Below are positions 22,971 through 35,149 of a stretch of 64,000 bases of DNA, piece by piece. Both the position numbers and the translations under genes were made by a program. The stretch comes from Prorocentrum cordatum (taxonomy: Eukaryota > Sar > Dinophyceae > Prorocentrales > Prorocentraceae): positions 1 to 64,000 of the forward strand of contig CAUYUJ010001340.1 in assembly GCA_963575745.1 (NCBI GenBank), written 5' to 3'. How positions within the stretch are numbered: the first letter of the stretch is position 1; every line of letters begins with the position of its first letter. Below the pieces are notes generated by a model that searched no databases, was not told the DNA's origin, and saw nothing but the letters and a program-made list of their open reading frames with translations.

Positions 22971-23420
22971 TGGGCGCCCTTGGTTACATCGGGGTTACTT
23001 TAGTTTTACTTTGGAGTTACTTTGGAGATACTTTGGAACTGGTGTTGGACAACTCGAGTTAATTTGGAGTTGCGGTGGGGATACTGTTGAGCTACGTTTG
23101 GTGACATTGAGATGATGTGAACTCAACTTGGAGTTAAGCTGAATATACTGAACTTTGAAGTTAGCTTGGGGTCACTTCTGGATTACTTTTAGGTTACGTT
23201 TGACGATGTTTCGTCTCCGGACTCGCCCGTCAAATTACCATCTGGGTTGCCCCCCCGACCCACTTGAGGGGTTACTTTGGGCCGAGGCTGAGCCGGCTCG
23301 AAGCGCTCGCGACATACTTCTCAATATCGAGGCGTCTGGACCTACTTTTAGAGTTAGTTTGGAAGTTACTTAGTGGGACGACCGAAATCACGAGTTACTT
23401 GCCGACCTACTTCGGAGGTT
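22971..23420 (+). repeat. degenerate 11-12-bp GTTACTTTGGA repeat
   Basis: Steps such as GGTTACTTTAG, GAGTTACTTTGGA, GATACTTTGGAAC and AGGTTACGTTTG recur every 11-13 bp, decaying rightward. AT-richer than its surroundings. The short degenerate step design is like the GGCC-rich family but with a different word. Confidence 0.65.
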
Positions 23421-23599
23421 ACTCTAAAGGGCCCCGGAAGAAAAGGCAACTAAAACATAACTCCCAAGTAACTCCCGTAAGAACTCTGGCCTCTGCCCTC
23501 ACAGCTTGTGCAGCAAAGCTACGCGCCTACTCATTACAGCAAATTGCGATGATGAGAAAGAAGCGGAGTGGCAATGCCGCGAGAAGAAGCGATGAGAGA

Positions 23600-24060
23600 A
23601 GTCGGGCGAGGCCTTAAGAACACCCACCACAGCCGCAAGACGGCCCACGAGGCTCCCCAAATGCTCGTAGGCCCCCAAGATACTCCCCACAGGAGCCTCA
23701 AGAGGTACACATCATTTGTGACTAGCTTCGCGTTCTCGCCTTTCTCGGGCTTATGCAAGCCCTGGGTGGCCTGCGTGGTCCCTCCCAGACCGCCCCATGA
23801 CGGCTCAAGAGGACAGCATGATGGCCCATGAGGCCCCGAGGCGGCTCAAGAGCGACCCCAGACGGGCAACAACGCCCTCGACGGTGCCCCAAGGGTGGGC
23901 CCCGAGAGGGGGAGCTCGCAGGGGCCCCGGGCGCCCTCCCCCACACGGTGGCCCCCGAGACCCTCAACATGCCCCGAGAAGAGCCCCCGCAGTCGAAGAA
24001 CATCTCTCACAGGGCCGCCACCGAGGCCTCCAAGAGGCCCCGCGGCAGACGCGGAGGACG
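23600..24060. repeat. GGCC-rich dispersed repeat block
   Basis: CCACGAGGCTCCCC, CCAAGATACTCCCC and CCAAGAGGCCCC steps, interrupted near 23700-23750 by an AT-rich lead-in like that at 48640-48690 (GCGTTCTCGCCTTT). Confidence 0.65.
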
Positions 24061-24204
24061 GGGAATCAATCATCGCCTGGGACACGCAAACAAGACGATG
24101 ACAGAAAAAACTTATGCTTGAAGGTGCTCTTCGGTTGTTACGACTAGTTCTTGTTCTCGGGCGTAGCCCGAATTTGATTCTCGCGAGGTAAACTGAATTG
24201 AACT

Positions 24205-24395
24205 GAATAGGCTGGTCGCAACCGATACGGTTTCATTATCGGCCGCAGGGGCGCCATCTATGACGCAACCGATAGGAGACGGAGTTCGTATCAGCCGCCG
24301 AGGGCGCAACCTGTGACGCAACCGATAGGAGACGGAGTTATTCTCAGCCGCCCCGGGCGCAACCTATGGCGCAACCGATAGGAGACGGTTTCATT
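24205..24395 (+). repeat. about 59-bp tandem repeat (family A)
   Basis: Three to four units: GGCGCAACCGATAGGAGACG, GTTTCATTCTCAGCCGCC, GAGGGCGCAACCTATG. The same family, same strand, recurs at 30270-30490. Confidence 0.85.
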
Positions 24396-24429
24396 CTCTT
24401 GCACAGCTGTGCTCTAGAGCTCGGACAAA

Positions 24430-25640
24430 TGTATTTTCGACGTGGTTCGTGGTTCGTGGTGGCTCGTCCCCCTCGGCCTCTCCCCTGAGCCTGAGCCCCA
24501 GCTCCACTGGGCCACTCCCCCTTGGGACCCCCCCTCCGTCCAGGCTTCCCAGGGCAGCCCCCCTGGGCCGCGGATCTTTTATTTTCGTCGTGGCTCGTGG
24601 TGGTTCGTCCCCCTCGCCCCCCCCCCCCCTGAGCCCCAGCTCCCCTGGGCCACCCCCCCTTGGGACCCCCCCTCCGTCCAGGCTTCCCAGGGCAGCCCCC
24701 CTGGGCCGCGGAACCCTTTATTTTCGTCGTGGCTCGTGGTGGTTCGCCCCCTCCCCCCCCCCCTGAGCCTGAGCCCCAGCTCCCCTGAGCCACCCACCCT
24801 TGGGAACCTTACTCCGTCCAGGCTTCCCAGCTCCCCTGGGCCACCCCCTCTTGGGAGCCTTCCCCCGTCCAGGCTTCCAAGGGCAGCCCCCCGCCGCAGA
24901 ACCTTTTATTTTCGTCGTGGCTCGTGGTGGTTCGTCCCCCTCGCCCCCCGCCCCTGAGCCTGAGCCCCAGCTCCCCTGGGCCACCCTCCTTGGGACCTCC
25001 CCTCCGTCCAGGCTTCCCAGCCCCCCTGGGTCACCCCCCCTTAAGCCCCCCCCCTCCGTCCAGGCTTCCCAGGGCAGCCCCCCTGGGCCGCGGATCTTTT
25101 ATTTTCGTCGTGGCTCGTGGTGGTTCGTCCCCCTCGCCCCCCCATCCTGAGCCCGAGCCCCAGCTCCCTTGGAAGCCCCCCCCCTCCGTCCAGGCTTCCC
25201 AGGGCAGCCCCCCTGGGCCGCGGATCTTTTAATTATCTTCGTCGTGGCTCGTGGTGGTTCGTCCCCCTCGCCCCCCCATCCTGAGCCCGAGCCCCAGCTC
25301 CCTTGGGCCACCCCCCCTTGGGACCCCCCCTCCGTCCAGGCTTCCCAGGGCAGCCACACTGGGCCGCGGAACCCTTTAGTTTCGTCGTGGCTCGTGGTGG
25401 TTCGTCCCCATCGCAGCCTGAGCCCCAGCTCCACTGGGCCACCCCCCCTTGGCAGCCTTCCCCCATCCAGGCTTCCCAGGGCAGCACCCTTGGGCCGCGG
25501 AACCTTTTATTTTCGTCGTGTTTCGTGGTGGTTTGTCCCCCTCGCCCCCCCCCCCCTGAGCCTGAGCCCCAGCCCACCCTTGGAATCCCCCTCCGTCCAG
25601 GCTTCCCATGCAGCCCCCCTGGGCCGCGGAAGCTTTTTAT
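24430..25640 (+). repeat. about 150-bp tandem repeat (family B), eight copies
   Basis: Each unit starts TTTTATTTTCGTCGTGGCTC, then GTGGTGGTTCGTCCCCCTCG, a poly-C run, TGAGCCTGAGCCCCAGCTCC, and CCGTCCAGGCTTCCCAGGGC with CCCCTGGGCCGCGGA. Unit starts near 24429, 24580, 24718, 24906, 25097, 25230, 25377 and 25508. Spacing ranges from about 130 to 190 bp because of C-run length and internal duplication. Confidence 0.85.
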
Positions 25641-25659
25641 TTTCAGAGAATTCCACAAG

Positions 25660-26335
25660 GGCCGGCGACCCGGCGGCGACCCGGCGACCCGGCGACCCGG
25701 CGACCCGGCGACCTGGCGATCCGGCGACCCGGCGACCGCGACCCGGCGACCCGGCGACCCGGCCCGGCGACCCGGGGACCCGGCGACCCGGCGACCCAGT
25801 GACCCGGCGACCCAGCGACCGCGACCCGGCGACCCGGCGATCCGCGGCGACCCCCCGGCGACCCGGCGGCGAATTGGCGACCCGGCGACCCGGCGACCCG
25901 GCGACCCCGCGACCCAGCGGCCCGGCGACCCGGCGACCCGGCGACCCGGCGACCCGGCTCCACCCGGCGACCCGGCGACTCGGCGCGACCCGGCGACCCG
26001 GCGACCCGGCGACCCGGCGACCCGGCGACCTCGGGCGACCCGGCGACCCGGCGACCCGGCGACCCGGCGACCCGGCGACCTTCCCGGGGATCTGGTGAAT
26101 CGGCGACCCGACGACCGACACGGCTTCCCCGCGACCCGGCGATCCGGCGACTTAGCCATCCCAGAGACCTCAAAGGATCCCGCGACCCGGCGACCCAGCG
26201 ACCCTCGACCTGGCGACCCGGCGACCCAGCGACCCCGCGCCCCCGCCATCCGGCGATCTTGCGACCTGGCGATCCCGGAGACCCCAGAGATCTCTCGACC
26301 CAGCGCCCCAGCGACGTCGGCGACCCGGTGACGGT
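25660..26335 (+). repeat. 8-bp CGACCCGG minisatellite (family C)
   Basis: About 80 copies of CGACCCGG with occasional CGATCCGG and insertions. Three periods equal eight codons, so every frame is open and encodes a Pro-Gly-Asp-Pro-Ala-Thr-Arg repeat on plus. The long frames here are an arithmetic artefact. Confidence 0.95.
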
Positions 26336-26445
26336 GATGACGACGTTGACGATCACGATGTTGATGTTGATGATGATGTTGTCGTTGATGGTCATGATGG
26401 CGTCAATGTTGATGGCACAAACGACGATGATGATGATGGCCCTGG

Positions 26446-26503
<58 letters not shown>

Positions 26504-26510
26504 GATGGTA

Positions 26511-26559
<49 letters not shown>

Positions 26560-27250
26560 CGATGTGGATGACGATGACGATGATGATGGTGACGAGTACG
26601 ATGATGATGACAAGTGATAGTATAGTGATTATCACTGTCACTATCACGGTCATGACTACGATGGCGATGGTGAGTATGACGATGACGATGGTAATGATGA
26701 GGATGACGACGACTGTAGCACCGACGACCACAGTGGTGATGATGATAACGGTGATGATCAGCTTGGCGATGATGATAACGATGGCGACGACGATAATCAA
26801 GACGATGACGACGACGACGACGACGGCGACGACGACGGCGGCCACGCCGACGATGGGGACGACTACGATTCCGACAACTAGGATGATTGGCGCGGCGTTG
26901 ATGACGAGGTTGCTGATGATGATGGTCATGGTCGTGGTCACGATGATGACGAAGACGATGTCGATGATGACTCATCCGGAGATGATGTTGACGACGACGG
27001 GCATGATGACGATGATGATGAGGATGATGAAGACGACGACGACGGCGAAGACGATGGTGGAGAAGATGATGACGACGAGCAGAATGAACACCGTGACGGT
27101 GATGTCGTTCATGATGATCATGTCGACGACGATGATGATAGCACTGGTGCTGATGCTGATGGTGATAACCAGATATGTCGGCGATCGTGGCCGCGATAAT
27201 GGCTGCGGGGGCGGCGAGGGCGATGACGAGGTGATGATGACGACGATGAC
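26336..27250. repeat. (GAT)n compound microsatellite (family D, plus orientation)
   Basis: GATGATGAT with GAC, GGT and GTT variants, the purest part at 26440-26570. Confidence 0.95.
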
Positions 27251-27464
27251 GATTATTTTGCCTGGATGCACGGAGCACCAGAGAACGAGGCCTCGGCGGA
27301 GGGTCGCTCCCGCCGATAATCACAAGCCCGGCCTTGCACGCGACAGCTGACCTACTTAGCAGAGAGGGCGGCGGGCCCTCCACCCACTGCGTTCTTCGAA
27401 GTTTCGGAGGAAGAGACAAGGGATAAGGAAAACGAAAAAGTGCGATCCCCTGCTGTAAGGTCAC

Positions 27465-27895
<431 letters not shown>

Positions 27896-28335
27896 CTCCT
27901 CCTCCCCCTCTTCCTCCTCCTCCTCCTCCTCCTCCTCCTCCTCCTCCTCCTCCTCCTCCTCCTCCTCCTCCTCCTCTCCCCATCATCGTCCTCATCGTCC
28001 TCCTCCTCCCCCTCCTCCTTCTCCTCCTCCTCCTCCTCCTCTTCGGTCTCACCGTCCCCGATTCCTCCAACTTCCTTCTCCTCCTCCTCCTCCTCCACCT
28101 CCTCCTCCTCCTCCTCCACCTCCTCCGCCTCCTCCTCCTCTTCCTCCTCATCCCACTCCTCCTCCCACTCCTCCTCCTCCTCCTCCTCCTCTTCCTCCTC
28201 CTCCACCTCCTCCTCGTACTGCTCCTCCCCCCCCCTCCTCGTCCTCGTCCTCCTGTTCCCCCTCCTCCTCTTCCTCCTCCTCTTTTCCTCCTGCTCCTCA
28301 TACTCTATACCCCTCCTCCTCCTCTTGCCCGGAGA
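27896..28335. repeat. (CCT)n pyrimidine tract
   Basis: CTCCTCCTC with CTT and CCC variants. The only long tract in the window, apart from 51.93-52.08 kb, with pyrimidines on the plus strand. Confidence 0.95.
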
Positions 28336-28574
28336 TCCCGCCTAGTCCGCCGGGTCCGGACAGGAGTGGCGGCAACCGATTGGAGCGTCCAAGATGACCC
28401 AAGATGGCCTCCAATACCTGGGAGGCCTCAGAAAGCCCAAGATGACCTCCAAGATAGCTAGATATATCTCCAAATAGCTGCAGATCCGCCACCGTGCCCC
28501 CTGGGACGTTGAGGCTCGGTAAAATGTCAATCGCCCCCTCTTCCCGAGGATCTGTCGGCCCAGGCAAGCCCGCA

Positions 28575-28652
28575 AGGTCACCATCACCAACACCATCATC
28601 ATCACCATCACCACTCCATCGTAATCAACATCATCATCAGCATCATCATCAG

Positions 28653-28724
<72 letters not shown>

Positions 28725-28795
28725 AATCTTCATAATCTTCATCATCATCATCATCAACATCATCATCATCACATAATAATCAGCATCACCACAAT

Positions 28796-28886
<91 letters not shown>

Positions 28887-29030
28887 GTCATCACCACCGT
28901 AATCGCCATCGTAACCGTCATCGTCATCATCATCATCATCACCACCACCGTCATCGTCATCGTCGTCGTCGTCGTCATCATCATCACCATCATGATCATC
29001 ATCTCCCGCAACCGCCACATTTCAGCTCCA
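28575..29030. repeat. (ATC)n microsatellite, copy 2
   Basis: Same flanking words as copy 1. The downstream flank runs directly into the 8-bp array. Confidence 0.9.
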
Positions 29031-29044
29031 CCTCTCCTTCTCCT

Positions 29045-29625
29045 CCGGCCACCCCGCGACCCGGCGACCCGGCGACCCGGCGACCCGGCGACCCGGCGAC
29101 CCGGCGACCCGGCGACCCGGCGACCCGGCGACCCGGCGACCCGGCGGCCCGGCGACCCGGCGACCCGGCGACCCGGCAACCCGGCGACCCGGCGACCCGG
29201 CGACCCGGCGATCCGGCGACCCGGCGGCGAATTGGCGACCCGGCGACCCGGCGACCCGGCGACCCGGCGACCCGGCGGCGACCCGGCGACCCGGGCGACC
29301 CGGCGACCGGCGAACCCGGCGACCCTGCGACCCGGCGACCCGGCGACCCGGCGACGACCGGCGACCCGGCGACCCGGCGACCCGGCGACCCGGCGATCGG
29401 GCGACCCGGCGGCGATCCGGCGACCCGGCGGCGAATTGGCGACCCGGCGACCCGGCGGCGATCCAGCGACCCGGCGGCGACCCGGCGGCGACCCTGCGGC
29501 GACCCGGCGGCGACCCGGCGACCCGGCGACCCAGCGACCCGGCGTCCCGGCGACCCGGCGACCCGGCGACCCGGCGACCCGGCGACCCGACGACCCGGCG
29601 ACCCAGCGACTCGACGGCCGCCCCC
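29045..29625 (+). repeat. 8-bp CGACCCGG minisatellite, second array
   Basis: Same unit and strand as 25660-26335, with GGCGGCGA variants. Confidence 0.95.
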
Positions 29626-29644
29626 CCCGCCCTTGTCCAAATCG

Positions 29645-30235
29645 CCTACATTATTTTCGTCGTGGCTCGTGGTGGTTCGTCCCCCTCGGCCCCCGCCCTG
29701 ACCCTGACTGAGCCCCAGCTCCCCTGGGCCACCCCTCTTTGGGACCCCCCTCCGTCCAGACTTTTCCCTGGGCCACCCACCCTTCGGAGGCTTGCTCCGT
29801 CCAGGCTTCCCAGGGCAGCCCCCCTGGGCCGCGGACATCCTTAGTTTCGTCGTGGTCCCCCTCGGCCCCCCCCAAGCCTGAGCCCCAGCTCCCCTGAGCC
29901 ACCCCCCCTTGGGAGCCTTCCCCCGTCCAGGCTTCCCAGGGCAGCCCCCCTGGGCCGCGCAACCCTCTATTTTCGTCGTGGTTCGTCGTGGTTCGTCCCC
30001 CTCGGCCTCTCCCCTGAGCCTGAACCCCAGCTCCCCTGGGCCACCCCCCCTGGGGGCCTTCCTCCGTCCAACCTTCCCAGGGCAGCCCCCGTGGACCGCG
30101 GAACCCTTTACTTTCGTCGTGGTTCGTGGCTCGTGGTGGTTGAGCCTGAGCCCCAGCTCCCCTGAGCCACCCACCCTTGGAAGCCTTCCTCCGTCCAGCC
30201 TTCCTCCGTCCAGGCTTCCCAGTCCTTCGCAGCTC
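29645..30235 (+). repeat. about 150-bp repeat (family B), second array
   Basis: Four units (starts near 29650, 29842, 29968 and 30108) with the same TTTCGTCGTGG start and TCCCAGGGCAGCCCCC segment as 24430-25640. Same strand. Confidence 0.85.
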
Positions 30236-30269
30236 CTTTGTGCAAGAGCCAGGGCACGCGTGCCACTTG

Positions 30270-30490
30270 TTCTCGGCCGCCGAGGGGGCAACCTATGGCG
30301 CAGCCGATAGTAGACGGTTGCATTCTCAGCCGCCGAGGGCGCAACCTGTGGCGCAACCGATAAGAGACGGTTTCATTATCAGCCGCCGAGGGCGCAAATG
30401 GCGCAACCGATATATCGAGACGGTTCATTCTCAGCCGCCGAGGGCACAATCTATGGCGCAACCGAGCGGAGACGTTTTTTTTCTCAGCCG
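30270..30490 (+). repeat. about 59-bp repeat (family A), second array
   Basis: Four units of GGCGCAACCGATA(G/A)GAGACG with CTCAGCCGCCGAGGGCGCAA. Followed by a GA-rich acidic-codon tract (30490-30640). Confidence 0.85.
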
Positions 30491-30640
30491 CGGAGGGCAG
30501 GAGGACGAGGAAGACAAAGAAGACGAGGAAGACGAGGAGCTGGAGCAGGAGGAAGACGAGGAAGACGACAAGGATGAGGAGGACGAGGAGGACGACGACG
30601 ACGATCAGGATGGGGAGGATGACGGGGAGGAGTACAAGTA

Positions 30641-30904
30641 GTACGATGCCGAAGTGTGGGCATTCGAATGCGTGCGGGGCTACGTCCGATTTGTGCTCGC
30701 CGTTTAGCCTGGCGGTGGGGCCCAAGCGGCGAGCTGTCTTGTGATTTGTTATGTTTTGTTGTCTTTGTCTGTCTTGGGACTTTCTGTCTTCGGTTTTTTT
30801 TCTGGTTTTACCCCAGCTTGCTGAACGGGGTGCTGTTGTGATGAAAGCTAACTCCAGCCGAGGGAAGTCAAAGCAAAGACGTCCTCAAAAAAATTTGGTG
30901 GTCC
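30641..30904. other. unassigned spacer
   Basis: T-rich stretches (TTTTTTTTCTGG near 30797). No gene or RNA recognised. Confidence 0.3.
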
Positions 30905-32045
30905 GGGCCGATTCGCCTGAGACATCCTCGCAACTCTCGTTTCTGAGTTGTCGGGGATTGGGCGTTTCGCGTGAGACATCCTCCAAACTCTGAGTTACCA
31001 GATGCCGCGCAAGAGGTGGTCTGGCCCGTTTCGACTGAGACATCCTCAAAACTCTGAGCTCCCAGATGCCGCGCAAGAGGTGGTCCGGCCCGTTTCGACT
31101 GACACATCCTCAAAACTCTAAGCTCCGAGATGCCGCGCACAAGCTGGTCCGGCCCGTTTCGCCTAAGACATCCTCGAAACTCTGAGCTCCCAAATGCCAC
31201 GCGAGAGGTGGTCCGGCCCGTATCGCCTGAGACATCCTCGAAACTCTGAGCTCTGAGATGCCGTGCGCGAGGTGGTCCAGCGCGTTTCGCCTGAGACATC
31301 CTCACAATGCTGAGCTCTGAGATGCCGCGCAAGAGGTGGTCCAGCCCGTTTCGCATGAGACATCCTCGAAACTCTGGGCTCCGAGATGCCGCGCAAGAGC
31401 TGGTCCGGCCCGTTTCGCGTGAAACATCCTCCAAACTCTGAGCCCTGATATGCCGTGCGCGAGGTGGTCCGGCCCGTTTTGCTGGAGGCATCCTCGCAAC
31501 TCTGGGCTCGGACATGCTGCGCGAGAGGTGGTCGGGCCCGTCTCGCCTGAGACATCCTCCAAACTCTGAGCCCCCAGATGCCGCCCAAGAGGTGGTCTGG
31601 CCCGTTTCACTTGAGACATCCTCGCACTTTTGCATTCCGAGATGCCGCGCGAGAGGTGGTCCGGCCCGTTTCGTGTGAGACGTCCTTGAAACTCTGAGCT
31701 CTGAGATGCCGCGCGCGAGGTGGTCTGGCCCGTTTCGCCAGAGACGTCCTCAAAACTCTGAGCTCCCAGATGCCGCGCAAGAGGTGGTCCAGCCCATTTC
31801 GCCTCAGATATCCTCGCAACTCTGACCTCGGAGATGCCGCGCGCGACGTGGTCCAGCCCGTTACGCTGGAGACATCCTCGAAACTCTGGGCTCCGAAATG
31901 CCCTGCGCGAGGTGGTCTGGCCCGTCTCGCCTGAGACATCCTCGCAACTCTGAGCTCTGAGATGCCGTGCGCAAGGTGGTCCGGCCCGTTTCGCACAAAA
32001 CATTCTCCCAACTCTGAGCTCCTAGATGCCGCGCAAGAGGCGGTC
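30905..32045 (+). repeat. 64-bp satellite, about 18 copies
   Basis: Unit GGCCCGTTTCGCCTGAGACA, TCCTCGAAACTCTGAGCTC, CGAGATGCCGCGCAAGAGG, TGGTCC. Unit anchors at 31023, 31087 and 31151 give exactly 64 bp. Because 64 = 3x21+1 and the unit lacks stops on minus, a 64-residue peptide repeat is open in every minus frame. I treat this as a by-product. Confidence 0.9.
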
Positions 32046-32440
32046 CAGCCTGGGGGCCCACAAAAAACACATATTACATATCCCCCTTGGGACCTTGGGA
32101 GCCCCAGGAGGCCCCAGAGAGCTTCAGGAGGCCACAGGACGCCCAGGACAGGCCCCAGGGGTCCCCAGGAGATTCCAGGGAGGCTCCCAGGAGGCCCCAG
32201 GAGGCCCTGATCAGAACGTGTCAAGTTAATACACGTCCGATGTCGATTCGTTGATTTGTCCTGCTTTTGTGGCCCCCCATTTTGGGGGGGGGCCCGACGG
32301 CCACATGTTAGATATCCCCCCCTGGGAGCCCCAAGAAGCTTCAGGAAGCCCCAGGCGGGGTCCAGGAAGCCACAGGAGGCCCAGGAGGAAGCCCCAGGAG
32401 GTCCCCGGGAGGCCCTAGGAGGTTCCAGGAGGCCCCCGCA
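32046..32440 (+). repeat. CCAGG-rich interspersed element, copy 1
   Basis: Interrupts the 64-bp array. Opens GCCTGGGGGCCCA, has CCAGGAGGCCCC steps, an AT-richer core (AGAACGTGTCAAGTTAATAC), a hairpin CCCCCATTTTGGGGG, then more CCAGGAAGCC steps. Copy 2 lies at 33207-33535. Confidence 0.8.
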
Positions 32441-33206
32441 ACTCGGAGCTCTGAGACGCCGCGCTCGAGGTGGTCCGGCCCGTTTCGCTTGAGACTTCCT
32501 CGCAGCACGTTTCGCCCGAGACATCGTCGCAACTCTGGGGTCCCAGATGACTCTCGCGAGGTGGTCCAGCCCGTTACGCTGGAGACATGCTCGCAACTCT
32601 GGGCTCCGAGATGCCCTGCGCAACGTGGTCCAGCCCGTTTCGCCTGAACCATCCTCGCAGCTCTGAGCTCTGAGATGCCCTGCGCGAGGTGGTCCGGCCC
32701 GTCTCGCCTGAGACATTCTCGCAACTCTGAGCCCCCAGATGCCGCCCAAGAGGTGGTCTGGCCCGTTTCACTTGAGACATCCTTACACTTTTGCATTCCG
32801 AGATGCCGCGCGAGAGGTGGTCCGGCCCGTTTCGTCTGAGACGTCCTCGAAACTCTGAGATCTGAGATGCCGCGCGCGAGATGGTCTGGCCCGTTTCGCC
32901 TGAGACATCCTCGAAACCCTGAGCTCTGAGCTGCCGCGCAAGAAGTGGTCTGGCCCGTTTCGCCTGAGACCCCCTCGCAACTCTGACCTCGGAGATGCCG
33001 CGCGCAACGTGGTCCAGCCCGTTTCGCCTGAAACATCCTCGCAGCTCTGAGCTCTGAGATGCCCTGCGAGAGGTGGTCCGGCCCGTCTCGCCTGAAACAT
33101 CCTCGCAACTCTGAGCTCCGAGATGCCGTGCGCAAGGTGGTCCGGCCCGTTTCGCACAAAACATTCTCCCAACTCTGAGCTCCTAGATGCCGCGCAAGAG
33201 GTGGTC
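32441..33206 (+). repeat. 64-bp satellite, second block, about 12 copies
   Basis: Same unit as 30905-32045. It begins with a variant (AGACTTCCTCGCAGCACG) that also begins the third block at 33913. Confidence 0.9.
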
Positions 33207-33535
33207 CAGCCTGGGGGCCCAGAAGACCACATGTTACATATCCCCCCTGGGACCCTGGGAGCCCCAGGAGGCCCCAGAGAGCTTCAGGAGGCGGCAGGAC
33301 GCCCAGGACAGGCCCCAGGGGCCCCCAGGAGATTCCAGGGAGGCTCCCAGGAGGCCCCAGGAGGCCCTGATCAGAACGTGTCAAGTTAATACACATCTGG
33401 TGTCGATTCGTTGATTTTTCCTGCTCTTGTGCCCCCCCCCCCATTTTGGGGGGCCCCGACGGCCACACAGATATGCCCCCCTGGGAGCCCCAAGAAGCTT
33501 CAGGAAGCCCCAGGTGGGGTCCAGGAGGCCACAGG
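33207..33535 (+). repeat. CCAGG-rich interspersed element, copy 2
   Basis: Near-identical to copy 1, offset 1162 bp, with the same junction to the 64-bp array. The block [64-bp array + element] is therefore itself duplicated. Confidence 0.8.
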
Positions 33536-33890
33536 ATGAGAGGACACCGAGTCAGGAACTGCCAGGGTGCCGTCACACGACGGCAACCCCAGAGCCCACT
33601 CGAAATAATCAAGCGGACCCAAGCCGCAGGCACAGAACTCTGCAGAAAACTATGCACACAATCCCTCACTCCAGCTACGCCTGGATTCGCGGGGCATTCG
33701 CAGAGAAACTCGCGCGCGCCAGTTTGACCGATCAAACCGCGGTCGCCCTGGGCGCATTCTTCAAATGCGCCAGACCCGCCATCAACATGGGCAGAGTCTG
33801 AGGCCGAGCTGGACGGGCTTACATCGCGAAAAGAAGCAGCTCACTTCTTCTTCCAGCCTCCGTGCTGGCGACCGTGCTGTCCCCAGAAGG
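33536..33890. other. unassigned spacer
   Basis: Unique sequence inserted between a CCAGG element and the third 64-bp block. Non-repetitive but without recognisable motifs. Confidence 0.3.
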
Positions 33891-34100
33891 CCCCAGGAGG
33901 CCCCAGGAGGCCCCTGCAACTCGGAGCTCTGAGACGCCGCGCTCGAGGTGGTCCGGCCCGTTTCGCCTGAGACTTCCTCGCAGCACGTTTCGCCCGAGAC
34001 ATCGTCGCAATTCTGGGGTCTTAGATGCCGCGCGCGAGGTAGTCCAGCCCGTTACGCTGGAGACATCCTCGCAACTCTGGGCTCCGAGATGCCGTTCGGG
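33891..34100 (+). repeat. 64-bp satellite, third block, three copies
   Basis: Repeats the same first units as the block at 32441, including the GCAGCACG variant. Confidence 0.85.
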
Positions 34101-35053
34101 ATGAAGAGGATTTTTTGACATCCACCGTGCCAGGGCAGCCTCGGTGACTGCTGTCCAGCAGGCGAGCCATACAGCTCGCCAGCAGGACAAACATCGGGGA
34201 GGGCGGGCTGAAGGCTACGGGGTGATCTCCCTCACTGGGAGGATCCACACATGGCTGACAGCCCGCCCCCCGCAGCTGCTCAACACCCAGGTGGGGTGGA
34301 GCGGAGGCGCGTCAGGGCCGTCGCACCAGACAGCAGGCCCTCCTGCACGCCGTGCAGCTATACCCTCGACAACCTAGCGCCTCGGCCGTTGCAGGCGGCG
34401 CCTGCACGAGTGAGCGCCAGCACTCCGCGTGGAGAAAGATGGCAGGGCGGGCGCTCGAGAAAACAGGCCACTGCGAGCGCAGAGGCAAGCTGGCATAGGC
34501 AGCCTGCTCAGAACAGCAGGCCGCCGAACGCCCAGCTACCCCTCCTCAGTCCGAGCCCCCCTCGGTCCACGCCCCCTCGTCACGAGAAGCATCCTCTGCG
34601 TGCAGCCGCGCACGGACAGGCTGGGGCACAGGCTTGCTCTTCGGGATGAAGAGGAGGAGGAGGAGGAGGAAGAGGAGGAGGAGGAGGAGGAGACATGTTC
34701 TAACATGCCATGCCAGCCCGCACTGGACGGGCACGCAATCGACCTTGAAAACCGCAGAGGGTGTAAAAAACCTGTTTGGGGATACTGCACTCTGGCTATG
34801 ATTTTTCACGGCAACCAACATACGTATACGAACCAGAACCGCGCGCGCGCCCAAGAAACTCGTATCGCAAGTCGCCAACGAGAGGTGCAAGGGTGGTTTT
34901 CTGGAGCTTCCCTGGGGGTGGCAGAGGTTCCTGCGGCGATTCGGTTTTGTGATCTCGGCGCTGTGTCGGGGAGTCCTGCGGTTTATTAGACGGAGCTTCT
35001 GTGGTTGCGTAACGCACTGGGCACCCTAACAACACGATCATTGAATTAGAGAA
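34101..35053. other. spacer with a small hairpin and a (GGA)n tract
   Basis: An imperfect stem (34152-34167 with 34174-34189, 14 of 16 pairs, TGTCCAGCAGGCGAGC) and (GGA)n at 34647-34692 are the only structures seen. Frames here are open but motif-free. Confidence 0.35.
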
Positions 35054-35141
35054 GTGTCTAACATGTAGGAGCATGCTCCAACACATTGTTAAACCATGTT
35101 TTCTACATGTTGTGGACATGTTGAACACATGCTTTAGACAC
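35054..35141. repeat. nested inverted repeat
   Basis: Outer arms GTGTCTAACATG (35054-35065) and CATGCTTTAGACAC (35128-35141). Inside is a perfect 12-bp palindrome GGAGCATGCTCC (35068-35079). It lies 8 bp left of the MITE-like element, and part of it (ACATGTTGTGGACATGTTGA) recurs inside that element at 35348. Confidence 0.7.
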
Positions 35142-35149
35142 CTGGAAAC

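Noticed and set aside
25233-26249. Long frames with repeated RRVAGSPG / PGDPATR peptides
   Set aside because: The 8-bp CGACCCGG unit has no stop in any frame, so all frames stay open by arithmetic.
31302-33735. Large proteins with repeated ETGRTTSRAAS / RNGPDHL modules on the minus strand
   Set aside because: Product of the 64-bp satellite (3n+1), which cycles through three stop-free frames; no start, no codon bias.
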